From the NCBI RefSeq assembly GCF_040219615.1, contig NZ_JAVJSE010000044.1:1-64000 (forward strand): a stretch of DNA of 64,000 bases, given 5' to 3'. The notes below the pieces were generated by a model that saw nothing but the letters and a program-made list of their open reading frames with translations, was not told the origin of the DNA and did not search any database. Shown piece by piece: positions 49,477 to 60,596 of the stretch (position 1 is its first letter; each line of letters begins with the position of its first letter). The position numbers and the translations under genes were made by a program. Source of the stretch: Thalassobaculum_A sp040219615 (GTDB taxonomy: Bacteria; Pseudomonadota; Alphaproteobacteria; Thalassobaculales; Thalassobaculaceae).

Positions 49477-51528
49477 ATGAGCGGCTGGATCATCGGCGTG
49501 GACGTCGGCGGAACCTTCACGGATTTCGCCGCGCGCAACGCCGAGAGCGGTGAGAGATTCGTCCACAAGCGCCCGTCGACACCCGACGATCCGTCGCGCG
49601 CCATCCTCGACGGCCTGGTCGAGCTGCAGGCCATCGCCGGCATCGAGGGCGACCGGATCGAGCGCCTGGCGCACGGCACAACGGTCGCCACCAATGCGCT
49701 CCTCCAGCGCAAGGGCCCCGAGGTCGGCCTGGTGACGACCAGGGGCTTCCGCGACCTGGTCGAGATCGGCCGGCAGGTCCGCCCGCTGATCTACGACCTC
49801 CAGGCCGACGCCCCGCCGCCGCTGGTCAGGCGCGAGCATCGCTTCGAGATCCGCGAGCGCATCGGCCCGAGCGGCGAGGTCGTCGAACCGCTCGCCGACT
49901 CGGACATCGAGAGCCTGATCGACGACCTGAAGGCGACCGGCGCGATCCGCAGCCTCGCGGTCTGCCTGCTGTTCTCGTTCGTCAATCCGGAGCACGAGGC
50001 GCGGATCGCGGCCCGCATCCGCGAGGCGCTGCCCGACCTGTTCGTATCCGCCTCCAGCGCCGTGCAGCCGGAGTTCCGCGAATACGAGCGGTTCTCGACC
50101 ACGCTGATCAACGCCTTCCTGCAGCCCGAAGTGAGCCGCTACATGGACCGGCTGCGCGCCGCCATCGGGCGGATCGCGCCACGGGCGAAGCTCGGCATCT
50201 TCCAGTCGAGCGGCGGCCTGATGAGCGTCGAGCGCGCGGCCGGCTTCCCGGTCCGCACCGCCCTCTCCGGACCCGCCGCCGGCGCGGTCGGCGCCGCCGC
50301 AGCCGGGGCGAAGTCCGGCATCGGCGACATCGTCACCCTCGACATGGGCGGCACCAGCACCGACGTCTGCCTGATCCGCAACGGCCGGACGGCGCGGGTC
50401 AACGTCCGCGAGATCGCCGGCTTCCGGATCCGGCTGCCGATGGTGGACATCCACACGGTCGGCGCCGGCGGCGGCTCGATCGCCCGGATCGCGCCGGACG
50501 GGCTGATGAAGGTCGGCCCGGAGAGCGCCGGCGCGGTGCCGGGGCCCGCCTGCTACGGCCAAGGCGGCACGGAGGCCACCGTGTCGGACGCCAACGTCGT
50601 GCTCGGCCGCCTGCCGACCTCGCTCGCCGGCGGCGGGCTGACCCTCGACCGCGGCCGGGCCGAGGCCGCCGTCGCGCGGATCGCCGAGCGCCTGGGGATC
50701 TCCACGATCCGGGCGGCCCTCGGGATCGTCGGGATCGTCAATTCCAACATGACCCGGGCGATCCGCGCCGTCTCCACCGAGAAGGGACACGATCCCCGCG
50801 ACTTCACGCTGATGCCCTTCGGCGGCGCCGGCGGCCTGCACGCCGTCGAGGTCGCCGCCTCCCTCGGCATCCGACGGATCATCGTGCCGACCGCACCGGG
50901 GATCCTGTGTGCCGAGGGGCTGATCGAGGCGGAACTCCAGGAAGATTTCGTGATCACCCGCCGGGCCGCCCTGGACGGCCCGCTGGGAGAGATCCGCGAC
51001 GCGCTGGCGGAGATCTCGCGGCTGGCCGACCGCTGGATCGCGGACGAGGCGGCGGACGCCGGCAATCCGCGCAAGATCGTCACCCTCGACATGCGGTACA
51101 TCGGCCAGAACTACGAGCTGCCGGTCACCATCGGCGAGGCCGCGGGCGCGCCGGTCCTGCCGGAAATCGAGGACCTGAAGGAGCGCTTCTTCGAGGAGCA
51201 CCTGCGCAGCTACGGCCATGTCGACCGGGACGCCCGCATCGAGATCATGAACGTGCGCCTGAAGGCGGTCGCCGACCTGACCCGGGCCGACGGCGCGCCC
51301 GCCGTCGGCGGCGGACGTCCCGGCCCGGCCTCCCACCACGACGTCTGGTTCGACGCCGAGGCCCCGGTCAGGACCGCCGTCTACGAGCGGTCCGCGCTCG
51401 CCGCCGGCACGACCCTGGCCGGGCCCGCCATCGTCACCCAGCTCGACGCCACCACCGTCGTGCCGCCGGGGACGCGGGTCACGGTGGACGACGCCCTCAA
51501 CCTGCTCCTGGAGTCGGACCATGGCTGA
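49477..51528 (+). CDS. hyuA: Hydantoinase A / 5-oxoprolinase subunit A-like
   Basis: This 683-residue ASKHA-fold ATPase subunit of the hydantoinase/oxoprolinase/acetone carboxylase family has a first phosphate loop at IIGVDVGGTFTDFAAR, ERLAHGTTVATNALLQRKG, ALSGPAAGAVGAAAAG and VTLDMGGTSTDVCLI (second phosphate loop). The C-terminal domain contains DMRYIGQNYELPV. It works with HyuB in ATP-dependent opening of a lactam or imide ring such as 5-oxoproline or N-methylhydantoin. The next gene overlaps by eight bases. Confidence 0.93.
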   Translation: MSGWIIGVDVGGTFTDFAARNAESGERFVHKRPSTPDDPSRAILDGLVELQAIAGIEGDRIERLAHGTTVATNALLQRKGPEVGLVTTRGFRDLVEIGRQVRPLIYDLQADAPPPLVRREHRFEIRERIGPSGEVVEPLADSDIESLIDDLKATGAIRSLAVCLLFSFVNPEHEARIAARIREALPDLFVSASSAVQPEFREYERFSTTLINAFLQPEVSRYMDRLRAAIGRIAPRAKLGIFQSSGGLMSVERAAGFPVRTALSGPAAGAVGAAAAGAKSGIGDIVTLDMGGTSTDVCLIRNGRTARVNVREIAGFRIRLPMVDIHTVGAGGGSIARIAPDGLMKVGPESAGAVPGPACYGQGGTEATVSDANVVLGRLPTSLAGGGLTLDRGRAEAAVARIAERLGISTIRAALGIVGIVNSNMTRAIRAVSTEKGHDPRDFTLMPFGGAGGLHAVEVAASLGIRRIIVPTAPGILCAEGLIEAELQEDFVITRRAALDGPLGEIRDALAEISRLADRWIADEAADAGNPRKIVTLDMRYIGQNYELPVTIGEAAGAPVLPEIEDLKERFFEEHLRSYGHVDRDARIEIMNVRLKAVADLTRADGAPAVGGGRPGPASHHDVWFDAEAPVRTAVYERSALAAGTTLAGPAIVTQLDATTVVPPGTRVTVDDALNLLLESDHG

Positions 51529-53224
51529 CGACCGCACGCTCGACCCCATCGAACTCGAGATCAGGTGGAACGGCCTGAAGTCGGTCGCCGACGAGTGCTT
51601 CCTGACCCTGATGCGCAGCGCCTTCTCGACCAATATCAAGGAGCGCCACGACCACTCCACCGCGATCGCCGACGCCGAGGGGCGGCTGATCGTCCAGGCC
51701 GAACAGGCGCTCCCCATCCATCTCGCCTCGATGGCCGGGCTGATGAAGCACATCCTCGCGCAATACGGCGACAGCATCGCCCCGGGCGACATCTTCATCG
51801 GCAACGACCCGCATGTCGCCGGCGGCACCCACCTTCCCGACATCAACCTCGCCACCCCGGTGTTCGACGGCGACCGGCTGATCGCCTTCGTCGCCAACAT
51901 CGTCCACCACGCCGACGTCGGCGGTGCCTCGGCCGGGTCGATGTCCGGCGGCCTCGACGAGATCTACAAGGAGGGGCTGCGCATCCCGATCGTGCGGCTC
52001 TACGCCGGCGGCGAGCTGCAGGACGACATCATGCGGATTCTGCTGCTGAACATGCGGCTGTCCGACGAGCGCAAGGGCGACCTGAACGCGCAGATCGCCG
52101 CCGCCCGGCTGGGACGCCGGCGCGTCGAGGAGATCGTCGAGCGCATCGGAACCGACACCCTGCTCCGGGTCTTCGACGAGATCGTCGTGCGCACCAACCA
52201 GCGCATGCGCAAGGCGATCTCCGGGCTGCCGGACGGCCGCTACGGCTTCAGCGACGTCATGGACGACGATGGCACCGGCGTCCGCGACATCCGGATAAAC
52301 CTGACCATCGTCAAGCAGGGCGACCGGATCGCGTTCGACTTCGAGGGCACCGACCCCCAGGTGCCCGGCAACATCAACCTGACCTTCAACGCCACCCAGT
52401 CGGCGGTGTGCTACTCGCTGAAGGCGCTGCTGGACCCGGAGGTTCCGAACAACCAGGGCATCTTCGACGCGATCGACATCCACGCCCCCTCGGGATCCTT
52501 CGTCAACTGCGTCTCGCCGGGTGCGGTGGCGCTGCGCGCCAACACCTGCCAGCGCGTCGTCGACATCGTGCTGGGCGCCCTCGCCGAGGCGCTGCCGGAC
52601 CGGACGATCGGGGCGGCCAACGGCGCCAACACCAGTGCCGTGTTCGCCGGCATCGACCCCAGGACCGGCGGGCCCTACGTCTATCTGGAGACCCTGGGCG
52701 GCGGCATGGGCGGGCGCGCCACGAAGGACGGCAAGGACGGGGTGCAGGTGCACATCACCAACACCTCGAACCTGCCGGTCGAGGCGATCGAGCAGGAATA
52801 TCCGCTGCGGGTCGAGGAATACGCCCTGGTCGAGGACTCCGGCGGCGCCGGCAGGTTCCGGGGCGGCATGGGGATCCGCCGGAGCATCCGCCCGGTCGGC
52901 CATGTCTGCGAGTTCAACGGCGTCGGCGAGCGCTTCCGCAACCGGCCCTGGGGCATCTTCGGCGGACAGCCGGGCGAGCATGGGCGGTTCGCGCTGCTGC
53001 GCGACGACGGCACCCGCACGCCGCTGCCGCCGAAGGCCACCGGCCTCAGGCTCTCGCCGGACACGATCGCCGTCATCGAGACCCCCGGCGCCGGCGGCTA
53101 CGGACCGCCGGAGCAGCGCAGCCCGGCCGCCATCGCCGAGGACCGCAGCACGCAGAAGTTTTCCGACCGCTACATCGCGGAGCACTACCCGCAGTTCGAC
53201 CGGCCGGCGGAATCCGCCGAATGA
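51521..53224 (+). CDS. hyuB: Hydantoinase B / 5-oxoprolinase subunit B-like
   Basis: This 567-residue hydantoinase B family protein has DECFLTLMRSAFSTNIKERH, HDHSTAIADAEGRLI, IAPGDIFIGNDPHVAGGTHL (metal-binding region), NIVHHADVGGASAGSMSG, and C-terminal SGGAGRFRGGMGIRRSIRP. It is the catalytic partner that receives the ATP-activated substrate from HyuA. The 8-base overlap with hyuA ensures balanced synthesis. The Asp/Glu racemase-family gene and Liv transporter on the opposite strand may serve the same amino-acid derivative. Confidence 0.93.
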   Translation: MADDRTLDPIELEIRWNGLKSVADECFLTLMRSAFSTNIKERHDHSTAIADAEGRLIVQAEQALPIHLASMAGLMKHILAQYGDSIAPGDIFIGNDPHVAGGTHLPDINLATPVFDGDRLIAFVANIVHHADVGGASAGSMSGGLDEIYKEGLRIPIVRLYAGGELQDDIMRILLLNMRLSDERKGDLNAQIAAARLGRRRVEEIVERIGTDTLLRVFDEIVVRTNQRMRKAISGLPDGRYGFSDVMDDDGTGVRDIRINLTIVKQGDRIAFDFEGTDPQVPGNINLTFNATQSAVCYSLKALLDPEVPNNQGIFDAIDIHAPSGSFVNCVSPGAVALRANTCQRVVDIVLGALAEALPDRTIGAANGANTSAVFAGIDPRTGGPYVYLETLGGGMGGRATKDGKDGVQVHITNTSNLPVEAIEQEYPLRVEEYALVEDSGGAGRFRGGMGIRRSIRPVGHVCEFNGVGERFRNRPWGIFGGQPGEHGRFALLRDDGTRTPLPPKATGLRLSPDTIAVIETPGAGGYGPPEQRSPAAIAEDRSTQKFSDRYIAEHYPQFDRPAESAE

Positions 53225-53229
53225 CCTCG

Positions 53230-53285
53230 CGGCGGGTGGGTTCCGGCTCGCCCGCGCCGGAAGCGGCGCGCCCGTCCGGAATGAC
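53230..53285. repeat. Palindromic repeat, right-half copy C1
   Basis: The sequence runs from GCGGCGGGTGGGTTCCGGCT to GTCCGGAATGAC, i.e. the right half of copies A and B, lying six bases after the hyuB stop. Its partner half is at 53347-53406 in the reverse arrangement. Confidence 0.75.
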
Positions 53286-53346
53286 GTCGTAAAAGGGCAG
53301 CAGCCGCGGCAACCACCCGAACGCCCACCGCCGCCCCTTTCCCGAC

Positions 53347-53406
53347 GTCATTCCGGACCGGACCGCCGCAGGCGGAACGGAGCCGGAACCCACGGAGCGA
53401 CGGGCA
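53347..53406. repeat. Palindromic repeat, left-half copy C2
   Basis: It starts GTCATTCCGGAC and continues GAGCCGGAACCCAC and GGAGCGACGGGC, i.e. the left half of copies A and B. Relative to those, the two halves C1 and C2 are swapped around a 61-base unique spacer, so the ends point inwards. The hyuB and racemase-family genes converge on it. Confidence 0.75.
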
Positions 53407-53414
53407 ACGCCCGC

Positions 53415-54167
53415 CTACGGCCGAGGGTCCATCAGCCGGGTGTCGTAGACGCGCGGCATCAGGCCGGACTGGAACCAGGTCACGAAGGACTGGATGCTGA
53501 ACACCGGCACGCCCAGCGCGCGGCGCAGCTCGGCCGCGTAGGGCACCATGTTGGTGCATTCCAGCACGATCGCCCCGACCTCCGGATGGCCGTCGAGCAG
53601 CGCCCGGCCGGCATCCAGCAGGTCGAGCAGCGACTTCCCGACGTCGAGCTCGGGCTCGTTGCCGAGGATCGCCCGGGTGAACTCGCGCCCGCCCTCGGTG
53701 CCGGCCACCGGGGTGTCGAGCGGCACCCCGACCGCCTCCAGATGCGCCGGCGTCAGGGTCTCCTTCGAGACCGTCAGCACCCCGACCCGTCGGCCAGCCG
53801 GCAGCAGCGCCTGGACCATCGGGATCTGCATCAAGGACGAGGTCGCCACCGGCACCCCGACAGCGTCGGCGATCTCGCGCTGGAACAGCGACAGGAACCC
53901 GCAGTTGGTGGTGATGCCGTCGGCCCCGGTCGCGACAAGGTCCTTCGCGGCCTCCACGAATGGCTCAAGCAGCCCGACCGCGCCGCCGCGCACAACCCTG
54001 TCCGGCGAGGCGCCGCGCACCACCCGGTAGTGCACCGGGAACGGCCAGGTCAGCGCGTTGCCCATGTCGCCCGGCACCCGCGGGAACCGCGCCTCCAGCA
54101 TCAGGATGCCGACGGCGGCCCCGAACACCGCCTTGCCGCCGCGCTCCACGCCCATGCCGTCGGTCAT
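53415..54167 (-). CDS. Aspartate/glutamate racemase-family protein
   Basis: This 250-residue member of the Asp/Glu/hydantoin racemase superfamily has two catalytic cysteines, in GADGITTNCGFLSLFQ and VLECTNMVPYAAELRR, as needed for cofactor-independent proton exchange at an alpha carbon (or for decarboxylation/isomerisation in maleate-type relatives). The ATG at 54167 begins the homologous part; upstream frame extension is a rich Gly/Pro tail. It lies next to hyuAB and a Liv ABC transporter; racemisation of a hydantoin- or amino-acid-like substrate is plausible but unproven. Confidence 0.85.
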   Translation of the reverse strand: MTDGMGVERGGKAVFGAAVGILMLEARFPRVPGDMGNALTWPFPVHYRVVRGASPDRVVRGGAVGLLEPFVEAAKDLVATGADGITTNCGFLSLFQREIADAVGVPVATSSLMQIPMVQALLPAGRRVGVLTVSKETLTPAHLEAVGVPLDTPVAGTEGGREFTRAILGNEPELDVGKSLLDLLDAGRALLDGHPEVGAIVLECTNMVPYAAELRRALGVPVFSIQSFVTWFQSGLMPRVYDTRLMDPRP

Positions 54168-54242
54168 CCTGCGATCTCCTGTCGGTTCCCGGCACGCTAG
54201 CCGACCCGGCGGCCGAAGCAAGCCGGCACCGCCCAACGAAAG

Positions 54243-54264
54243 AGGCCCGGCTTGCGCCGGGCCT
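54243..54264 (-). terminator. Terminator after the Liv binding-protein gene
   Basis: AGGCCCGGC (54243-54251) and GCCGGGCCT (54256-54264) form a 9-bp stem with loop TTGC. On the minus strand CTTTCGTT follows. It lies 24 bases past the binding-protein stop. Confidence 0.82.
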
Positions 54265-54288
54265 CCCCGCATCCCATCCGTCCGGGTG

Positions 54289-55407
54289 TCAGGACTTCGG
54301 CGCGACGTTGCCGACTTCCATGTAGTTGCCCTTGGTCCACTCGTACCAGGTGTAGTCGGCCGTCGTCCGGTCGCCGTTCTTGTCGAACGACAGCGGGCCG
54401 ATCACCGACGAGAACTCGCCGCTGTGCAGCGCCGCCTCGACCTTCTTGGCGTCAAGCGAGCCGGCCTTCTTCACCGCCTCGGCCCAGATCTGGATCGCGG
54501 CGTAGGTGTAGAGGGTGTAGCCCTCCGGGTCGTAGCCCTCGGCCTTGAACCGGTCGACGATCTTCTTGGCTTCCGGCTTGGCGCGCGGGTCCGGCGCGAA
54601 GGTGAACAGCAGGCCCTCGCCGGCATCGCCGGTGATCGACCAGAACTCCAGCGTGTTCAGGGCGTCGCCGGACAGGATCTGGGCGTTCAGGCCCTGCTCG
54701 CGCATCTGCCGGGCGATCAGGCCGAGCTCGGTGTGGTAGCCGCCGTAGTACAGGGCGTCGATGTTAGCGGCCTTCAGCTTGGTCACGAAGGCCGAGTAGT
54801 CACGCTCGCCCGGGTTGACGGTCTCGTACAGGACGGCCTTGCCGCCGGCCTTCTCGAACGCCGCCAGGGTCAGGTCGGCCAGGCCCTTGGAATAGGCCTG
54901 CTTGTCGTGGGCGAAGGCGACCTTCTTGCCCTTGTAGTGCTTGCCGAGCCAGGCGCCGGCATAGTCGCCCTGCTGGTCGTCGCGGCCGCAGGTGCGGAAC
55001 ACGTTGGAGAAGCCCTGCTCGGTGAACTTCGGGTTGGTCGAGGCCGGCGACATCATCAGGATGCCTTCCTCGTTGTAGACCGCCGAAGCCGGGATCGACG
55101 AGCCCGAGCAGAAGTGCCCGGCCACGAACTGGATCCCCTCGTTCACGAACTTGTTGGCGACCGCCACCGCTTCCTTCGGGTCGCAGCGGTCGTCGCCGAT
55201 GGTCAGCGCGAGTTGCTGGCCGAGCACGCCGCCGGCCGCGTTGATGTCGCGGACCGCCGCCTGCGCGCCCTTCTGCATCTGCTCGCCGAACGACGCGTAC
55301 TGGCCGGTCATCGGACCGGCGGTGGCGATCTTGATTTCCGCCTGGGCGCCGGTGGCCGCGAGGGCCAGCAACGCCGCAACGGCGGTCGTGACCAATTGCC
55401 TCTTCAT
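54289..55407 (-). CDS. Branched-chain amino acid-type ABC transporter substrate-binding protein
   Basis: This 372-residue periplasmic binding protein of the LivJ/LivK type has a signal peptide MKRQLVTTAVAALLALAATG ending GAQA, cleaved about residue 24. Mature motifs include IATAGPMTGQYASFGEQM, FVAGHFCSGSSIPASAVYNE (ligand carboxylate and amino contacts), SPASTNPKFTEQG and PLSFDKNGD. Two cysteine pairs are seen (DDRCDP, GHFCSG; RTCGRDD). GAGGAG lies upstream of ATG 55407. It is the last gene of the Liv operon and has its own terminator. Substrate may be Leu/Ile/Val or an amino-acid amide. Confidence 0.92.
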   Translation of the reverse strand: MKRQLVTTAVAALLALAATGAQAEIKIATAGPMTGQYASFGEQMQKGAQAAVRDINAAGGVLGQQLALTIGDDRCDPKEAVAVANKFVNEGIQFVAGHFCSGSSIPASAVYNEEGILMMSPASTNPKFTEQGFSNVFRTCGRDDQQGDYAGAWLGKHYKGKKVAFAHDKQAYSKGLADLTLAAFEKAGGKAVLYETVNPGERDYSAFVTKLKAANIDALYYGGYHTELGLIARQMREQGLNAQILSGDALNTLEFWSITGDAGEGLLFTFAPDPRAKPEAKKIVDRFKAEGYDPEGYTLYTYAAIQIWAEAVKKAGSLDAKKVEAALHSGEFSSVIGPLSFDKNGDRTTADYTWYEWTKGNYMEVGNVAPKS

Positions 55408-55537
55408 GCGAAGTCTCCTCTTTCCCTCGTCTTCTTGTTTCGGCGCCGTCCGGGCGCGGTCCCCGGGACCCGCCCGCCGGCCTGATCCGGCTTGGCGGCC
55501 CGGTCGGCGGCGGACATAAGCCGCCGCCGCGGACCCG

Positions 55538-55923
55538 CTAGTCGGTCGCCGCCCTGGCGTCAGACGCACCGCCAAAGTCCGTACCCGGCACCGGACGCCA
55601 GCTCAGCGGCCCGGTCCGTTCATATAGCCATGGATATTGCGACACCATCATGTCCGCCTGGTTCCATCGGAACGCCAGTGCCGACACCGACAGGAACATC
55701 GCCAGTGCGATCACGAGGCCGGCCGGGTCGAGCAGCGCCGCATCGCGCAGCGCGAACAGCAGGAACCGGTCGGCGAGCGCGATCAGCACGGCGTAGCCCA
55801 GCGCCACCCGGATCGACCGCCAGCCCCGGGCCGCCGCCTGTCCGGCGAGCCAGCTGCAGAACCCGAACACCAGACCGAGGATCACGAAGACCGGGACCGA
55901 TTTCGACAGGATTGCCTCGGCCA

Positions 55924-55924
<1 letters not shown>
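55538..55924 (-). CDS. Small membrane protein of the Liv operon
   Basis: This 128-residue protein has three to four hydrophobic helices (e.g. VFVILGLVFGFCSWLAGQAA, LVIALAMFLSVSALAF) and a polar C-terminus with WNQADMMVSQYPWLYE. The start overlaps the livF stop by one base (TGATG), so it belongs to the transporter transcript. I do not know a function. Small proteins like this are seen in alphaproteobacterial Liv operons (probably DUF6867), and a role in assembly of the permease is a guess. Confidence 0.75.
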
Positions 55925-56636
<712 letters not shown>

Positions 56637-56637
<1 letters not shown>

Positions 56638-57436
56638 CACGCGACCTCCTCCTCGCCGAGATAGGCGGCAATCACCCGCGGGTCGTTCTGCACCTCCTCG
56701 GGCGTGCCGTCGGAGATCTTCTTGCCGTAGTCGAGCACGATGACGTGGTCGGAGATCCGCATCACCACGCTCATGTCGTGCTCGATCAGCAACACGCCGA
56801 TTCCCTTCTCCTGGCGCAGCAGCAGCAGCAGGTCGTTGAGCTGGCCCGACTCCCGCGGGTTCAGCCCGGCCGCCGGCTCGTCCAGGCACAGCAGCGCCGG
56901 GTCCGAGCACATCGCCCGGATGATCTCCAGCCGGCGTTGCGCCCCATAGGGCAGGTTTCCGGCCTGCCAGTCCGCGACCTCGACCAGGTTGGCCAGTTCC
57001 ATGTAGTGGCGGGCCTTCTCGATCGCCGCTTCCTCGGCATGCCGGTAGTTGGCGAGGCCGAGCAGACCCGCGACCGAGTACCAGCTGGCCCGCATCAGGT
57101 TGGTGTGCTGGGCGACCAGCAGGTTCTCCAGCACCGTCATCCTCGGGAACAGGCGGATGTTCTGGAAGGTCCGGGCGACCCGGGCGTCGCGGCCGATGCG
57201 GTAGGCCTCCAGCCGCTCCAGCAGGAATCGCCCGCGGGTCGGGTGGTCGAGCGCCAAGCGGCCGACCGTCGGCTGGTAGAAGCCGGTCAGGCAGTTGAAC
57301 ACCGTGGTCTTGCCGGCGCCGTTCGGCCCGATGATCGCGGTGATCTCGCCGTCCCAGGCGCTGAAGCTCACGTCGTCGACCGCCGTCAGGCCGCCGAAAC
57401 GCATGGTCAGGTGCTCGACCGTCAGCAGCGGGCGCT

Positions 57437-57440
<4 letters not shown>
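56637..57440 (-). CDS. livG: Branched-chain amino acid ABC transporter ATPase LivG
   Basis: This 267-residue ABC ATPase has VEHLTMRFGGLTAVDDVSF, Walker A IGPNGAGKTTVFNCLTGF (LivG hallmark), NIRLFPRMTVLENLLVAQH, signature NLPYGAQRRLEIIRA (non-canonical LSGGQ, as usual in LivG) and Walker B LLCLDEPAAGLNP. The ATG at 57440 overlaps livM by four bases. Middle of the order livH-livM-livG-livF-small membrane protein-binding protein. Confidence 0.95.
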
Positions 57441-58984
<1,544 letters not shown>

Positions 58985-58985
58985 G

Positions 58986-59891
58986 TCACACCTTCTCGAC
59001 TTCAGGGCGGCCGAGCAGGCCCTGCGGTCGGAAGATCAGCACCAGGACGAGGATCGCGAAGGCGGCGACGTCCTTCCATTCGCTGGAGAAGTAGCCGGCC
59101 CACAGGGCCTCGATCAGCCCGATCAGCAGGCCGCCCAGCATGGCGCCCGGCAATGACCCGATGCCGCCGAGCACCGCCGCCGTGAAAGCCTTGAGGCCGG
59201 CCAGGAAGCCGAGGAAGAAATCGACGACGCCGTAGTACAGGGTGACCATCACGCCGGCCACCGCAGCCAGCGCCGCGCCCATGACGAAGGTCATCGACAC
59301 CGTCCGGTCGACGTTCACGCCGAGCAGCGCCGCCATCGTCTTGTCCTGCTCGCAGGCCCGCTGCTGGCGACCGAGCGAGGTGGTGTTGATGAACTGCGTG
59401 AACCCGGTCATCAGCACCAGCGTGGTCACCACGATGATGATCTGAAGGTACGACAACTGCACCGTGAACTCGCCCTCCTGCATCACCGTGAAGCCGCCCT
59501 GGATCATCGGCTGGATCGGCTTGTTGCGCGCACCCTGGAGAAGCTGCACGTAGTTCTGCAGGAAGATCGACATGCCGATCGCCGAGATCAGCGGGGCCAG
59601 CCGGAACGAACCGCGCAGCGGCCGATAGGCCACCCGCTCGACCGTCCAGCCGTAGGCCGCCGTGATCAGCATCGAGAACAGCAGGACCAGCAGGATGGCC
59701 ACCACCAGCGGGAAGTTGGACAGCGCGGTGAAGGCGATGATCGCGACGAAGGCGCCGATCATGTAGATCTCGCCATGCGCGAAATTGATCATCCCGATGA
59801 TGCCGTAGACCATCGTATAGCCGATCGCGATCAATCCGTAGATCGACCCGAGCGTCAGCCCGTTGATGAGCTGCTGAAGCAGGTACGCCAT
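58986..59891 (-). CDS. livH: Branched-chain amino acid ABC transporter permease LivH
   Basis: This 301-residue permease has about eight membrane helices. It begins LLQQLINGLTLGSIYGLIAI, then GYTMVYGIIGMINFAHGEIY, and has the EAA-like coupling loop RACEQDKTMAALLGVNVDRT and PGAMLGGLLIGLIEALW. First gene of the Liv operon; the 317-base region upstream must contain its promoter. Confidence 0.95.
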   Translation of the reverse strand: MAYLLQQLINGLTLGSIYGLIAIGYTMVYGIIGMINFAHGEIYMIGAFVAIIAFTALSNFPLVVAILLVLLFSMLITAAYGWTVERVAYRPLRGSFRLAPLISAIGMSIFLQNYVQLLQGARNKPIQPMIQGGFTVMQEGEFTVQLSYLQIIIVVTTLVLMTGFTQFINTTSLGRQQRACEQDKTMAALLGVNVDRTVSMTFVMGAALAAVAGVMVTLYYGVVDFFLGFLAGLKAFTAAVLGGIGSLPGAMLGGLLIGLIEALWAGYFSSEWKDVAAFAILVLVLIFRPQGLLGRPEVEKV

Positions 59892-60208
59892 ATCCCCCCG
59901 ATCCGGCGGTGCGGTTGCTGCGGGAGCGCACTCGACGCCGGCCGGCGGCCGTCTTCGACTACGTTCTCGTCCAGTCCGAACCTGCCTGTTCCGAGCGTCT
60001 TGTCTGGCCGTCCCGCGATTGTCGCGGTGACGCGCTCATGCCCCTCCTTGTAATCCAGCCCGGCGGCGGGATAAAGCCGCCTTGAACACGTATGCTTGCG
60101 GACCGGACGGAAAATTTGGCTGGAGACAGCAATCGCTTCAGCTTAGCCTAAATCCCAAGTTCGTCGCCGATCGCCGTACGCGATCCGATTTTCGACCGGG
60201 AGGGGTTC
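59892..60208. other. Divergent promoter region between livH and the four-gene envelope cluster
   Basis: No gene is credible in these 317 bases. It must hold the livH promoter (minus) and that of the 60209 cluster (plus). The right half is AT-richer (GGAAAATTTGGC, CAGCTTAGCCTAAATCC). I could not define clear -35/-10 pairs. GGGAGGGG at about 60198-60205 is the ribosome site of the first small gene. Confidence 0.6.
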
Positions 60209-60541
60209 TTGAAAAAGCTGCTCGCAACGACCGCGATCGCCGCGGCCTTGACCGCTGGCGCGCCGGCGGCGCCGGCACAGGCCGCCGAGATCACGACACA
60301 GACGCTGGCCTATACCTTCGTATTCGCCCTCGCCGGCACCGCCGCGGGGGCCATCCTGCTCCCGTATGCCGCGCCGGCAGCCGCGCCGGTCGTCGCCGGG
60401 GCCTATACCGCGACGACGGGCGTGGTGAACGGCGCGCTCACCGGCCTGGGCAGCCTGCTCCTGACCGAGCCGCGCATGACGGGCGCCATCCTGGGCATGG
60501 GCACGGGACTGGCCTCGGGACTGTACTTCTATAGCGAGTAG
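60209..60541 (+). CDS. Small exported glycine-rich protein S1
   Basis: Not a recognised family. The 110-residue product has a signal peptide (KKLLATTAIAAALTAG ... AQA, cleavage about residue 26). Two hydrophobic glycine/alanine-rich segments follow: AYTFVFALAGTAAGAILLPY and TGAILGMGTGLASGLYF, with GxxxG spacing that favours helix packing in membranes or oligomers. A TTG start is chosen because a strong GGGAGGGG lies just upstream and because its paralogue at 63014 has the same TTG-x-AAA start context. It shares with that paralogue the pattern LLPYAAPAAAPVVAGAYT versus LVPYLLPSAAPAVAGAYG. First gene of the four-gene cluster. Confidence 0.78.
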   Translation: MKKLLATTAIAAALTAGAPAAPAQAAEITTQTLAYTFVFALAGTAAGAILLPYAAPAAAPVVAGAYTATTGVVNGALTGLGSLLLTEPRMTGAILGMGTGLASGLYFYSE

Positions 60542-60596
60542 TCACCCCTCCAGCCTACGCCTGCCGATGGCAACTCCAACGAATGGTGAACGACAC

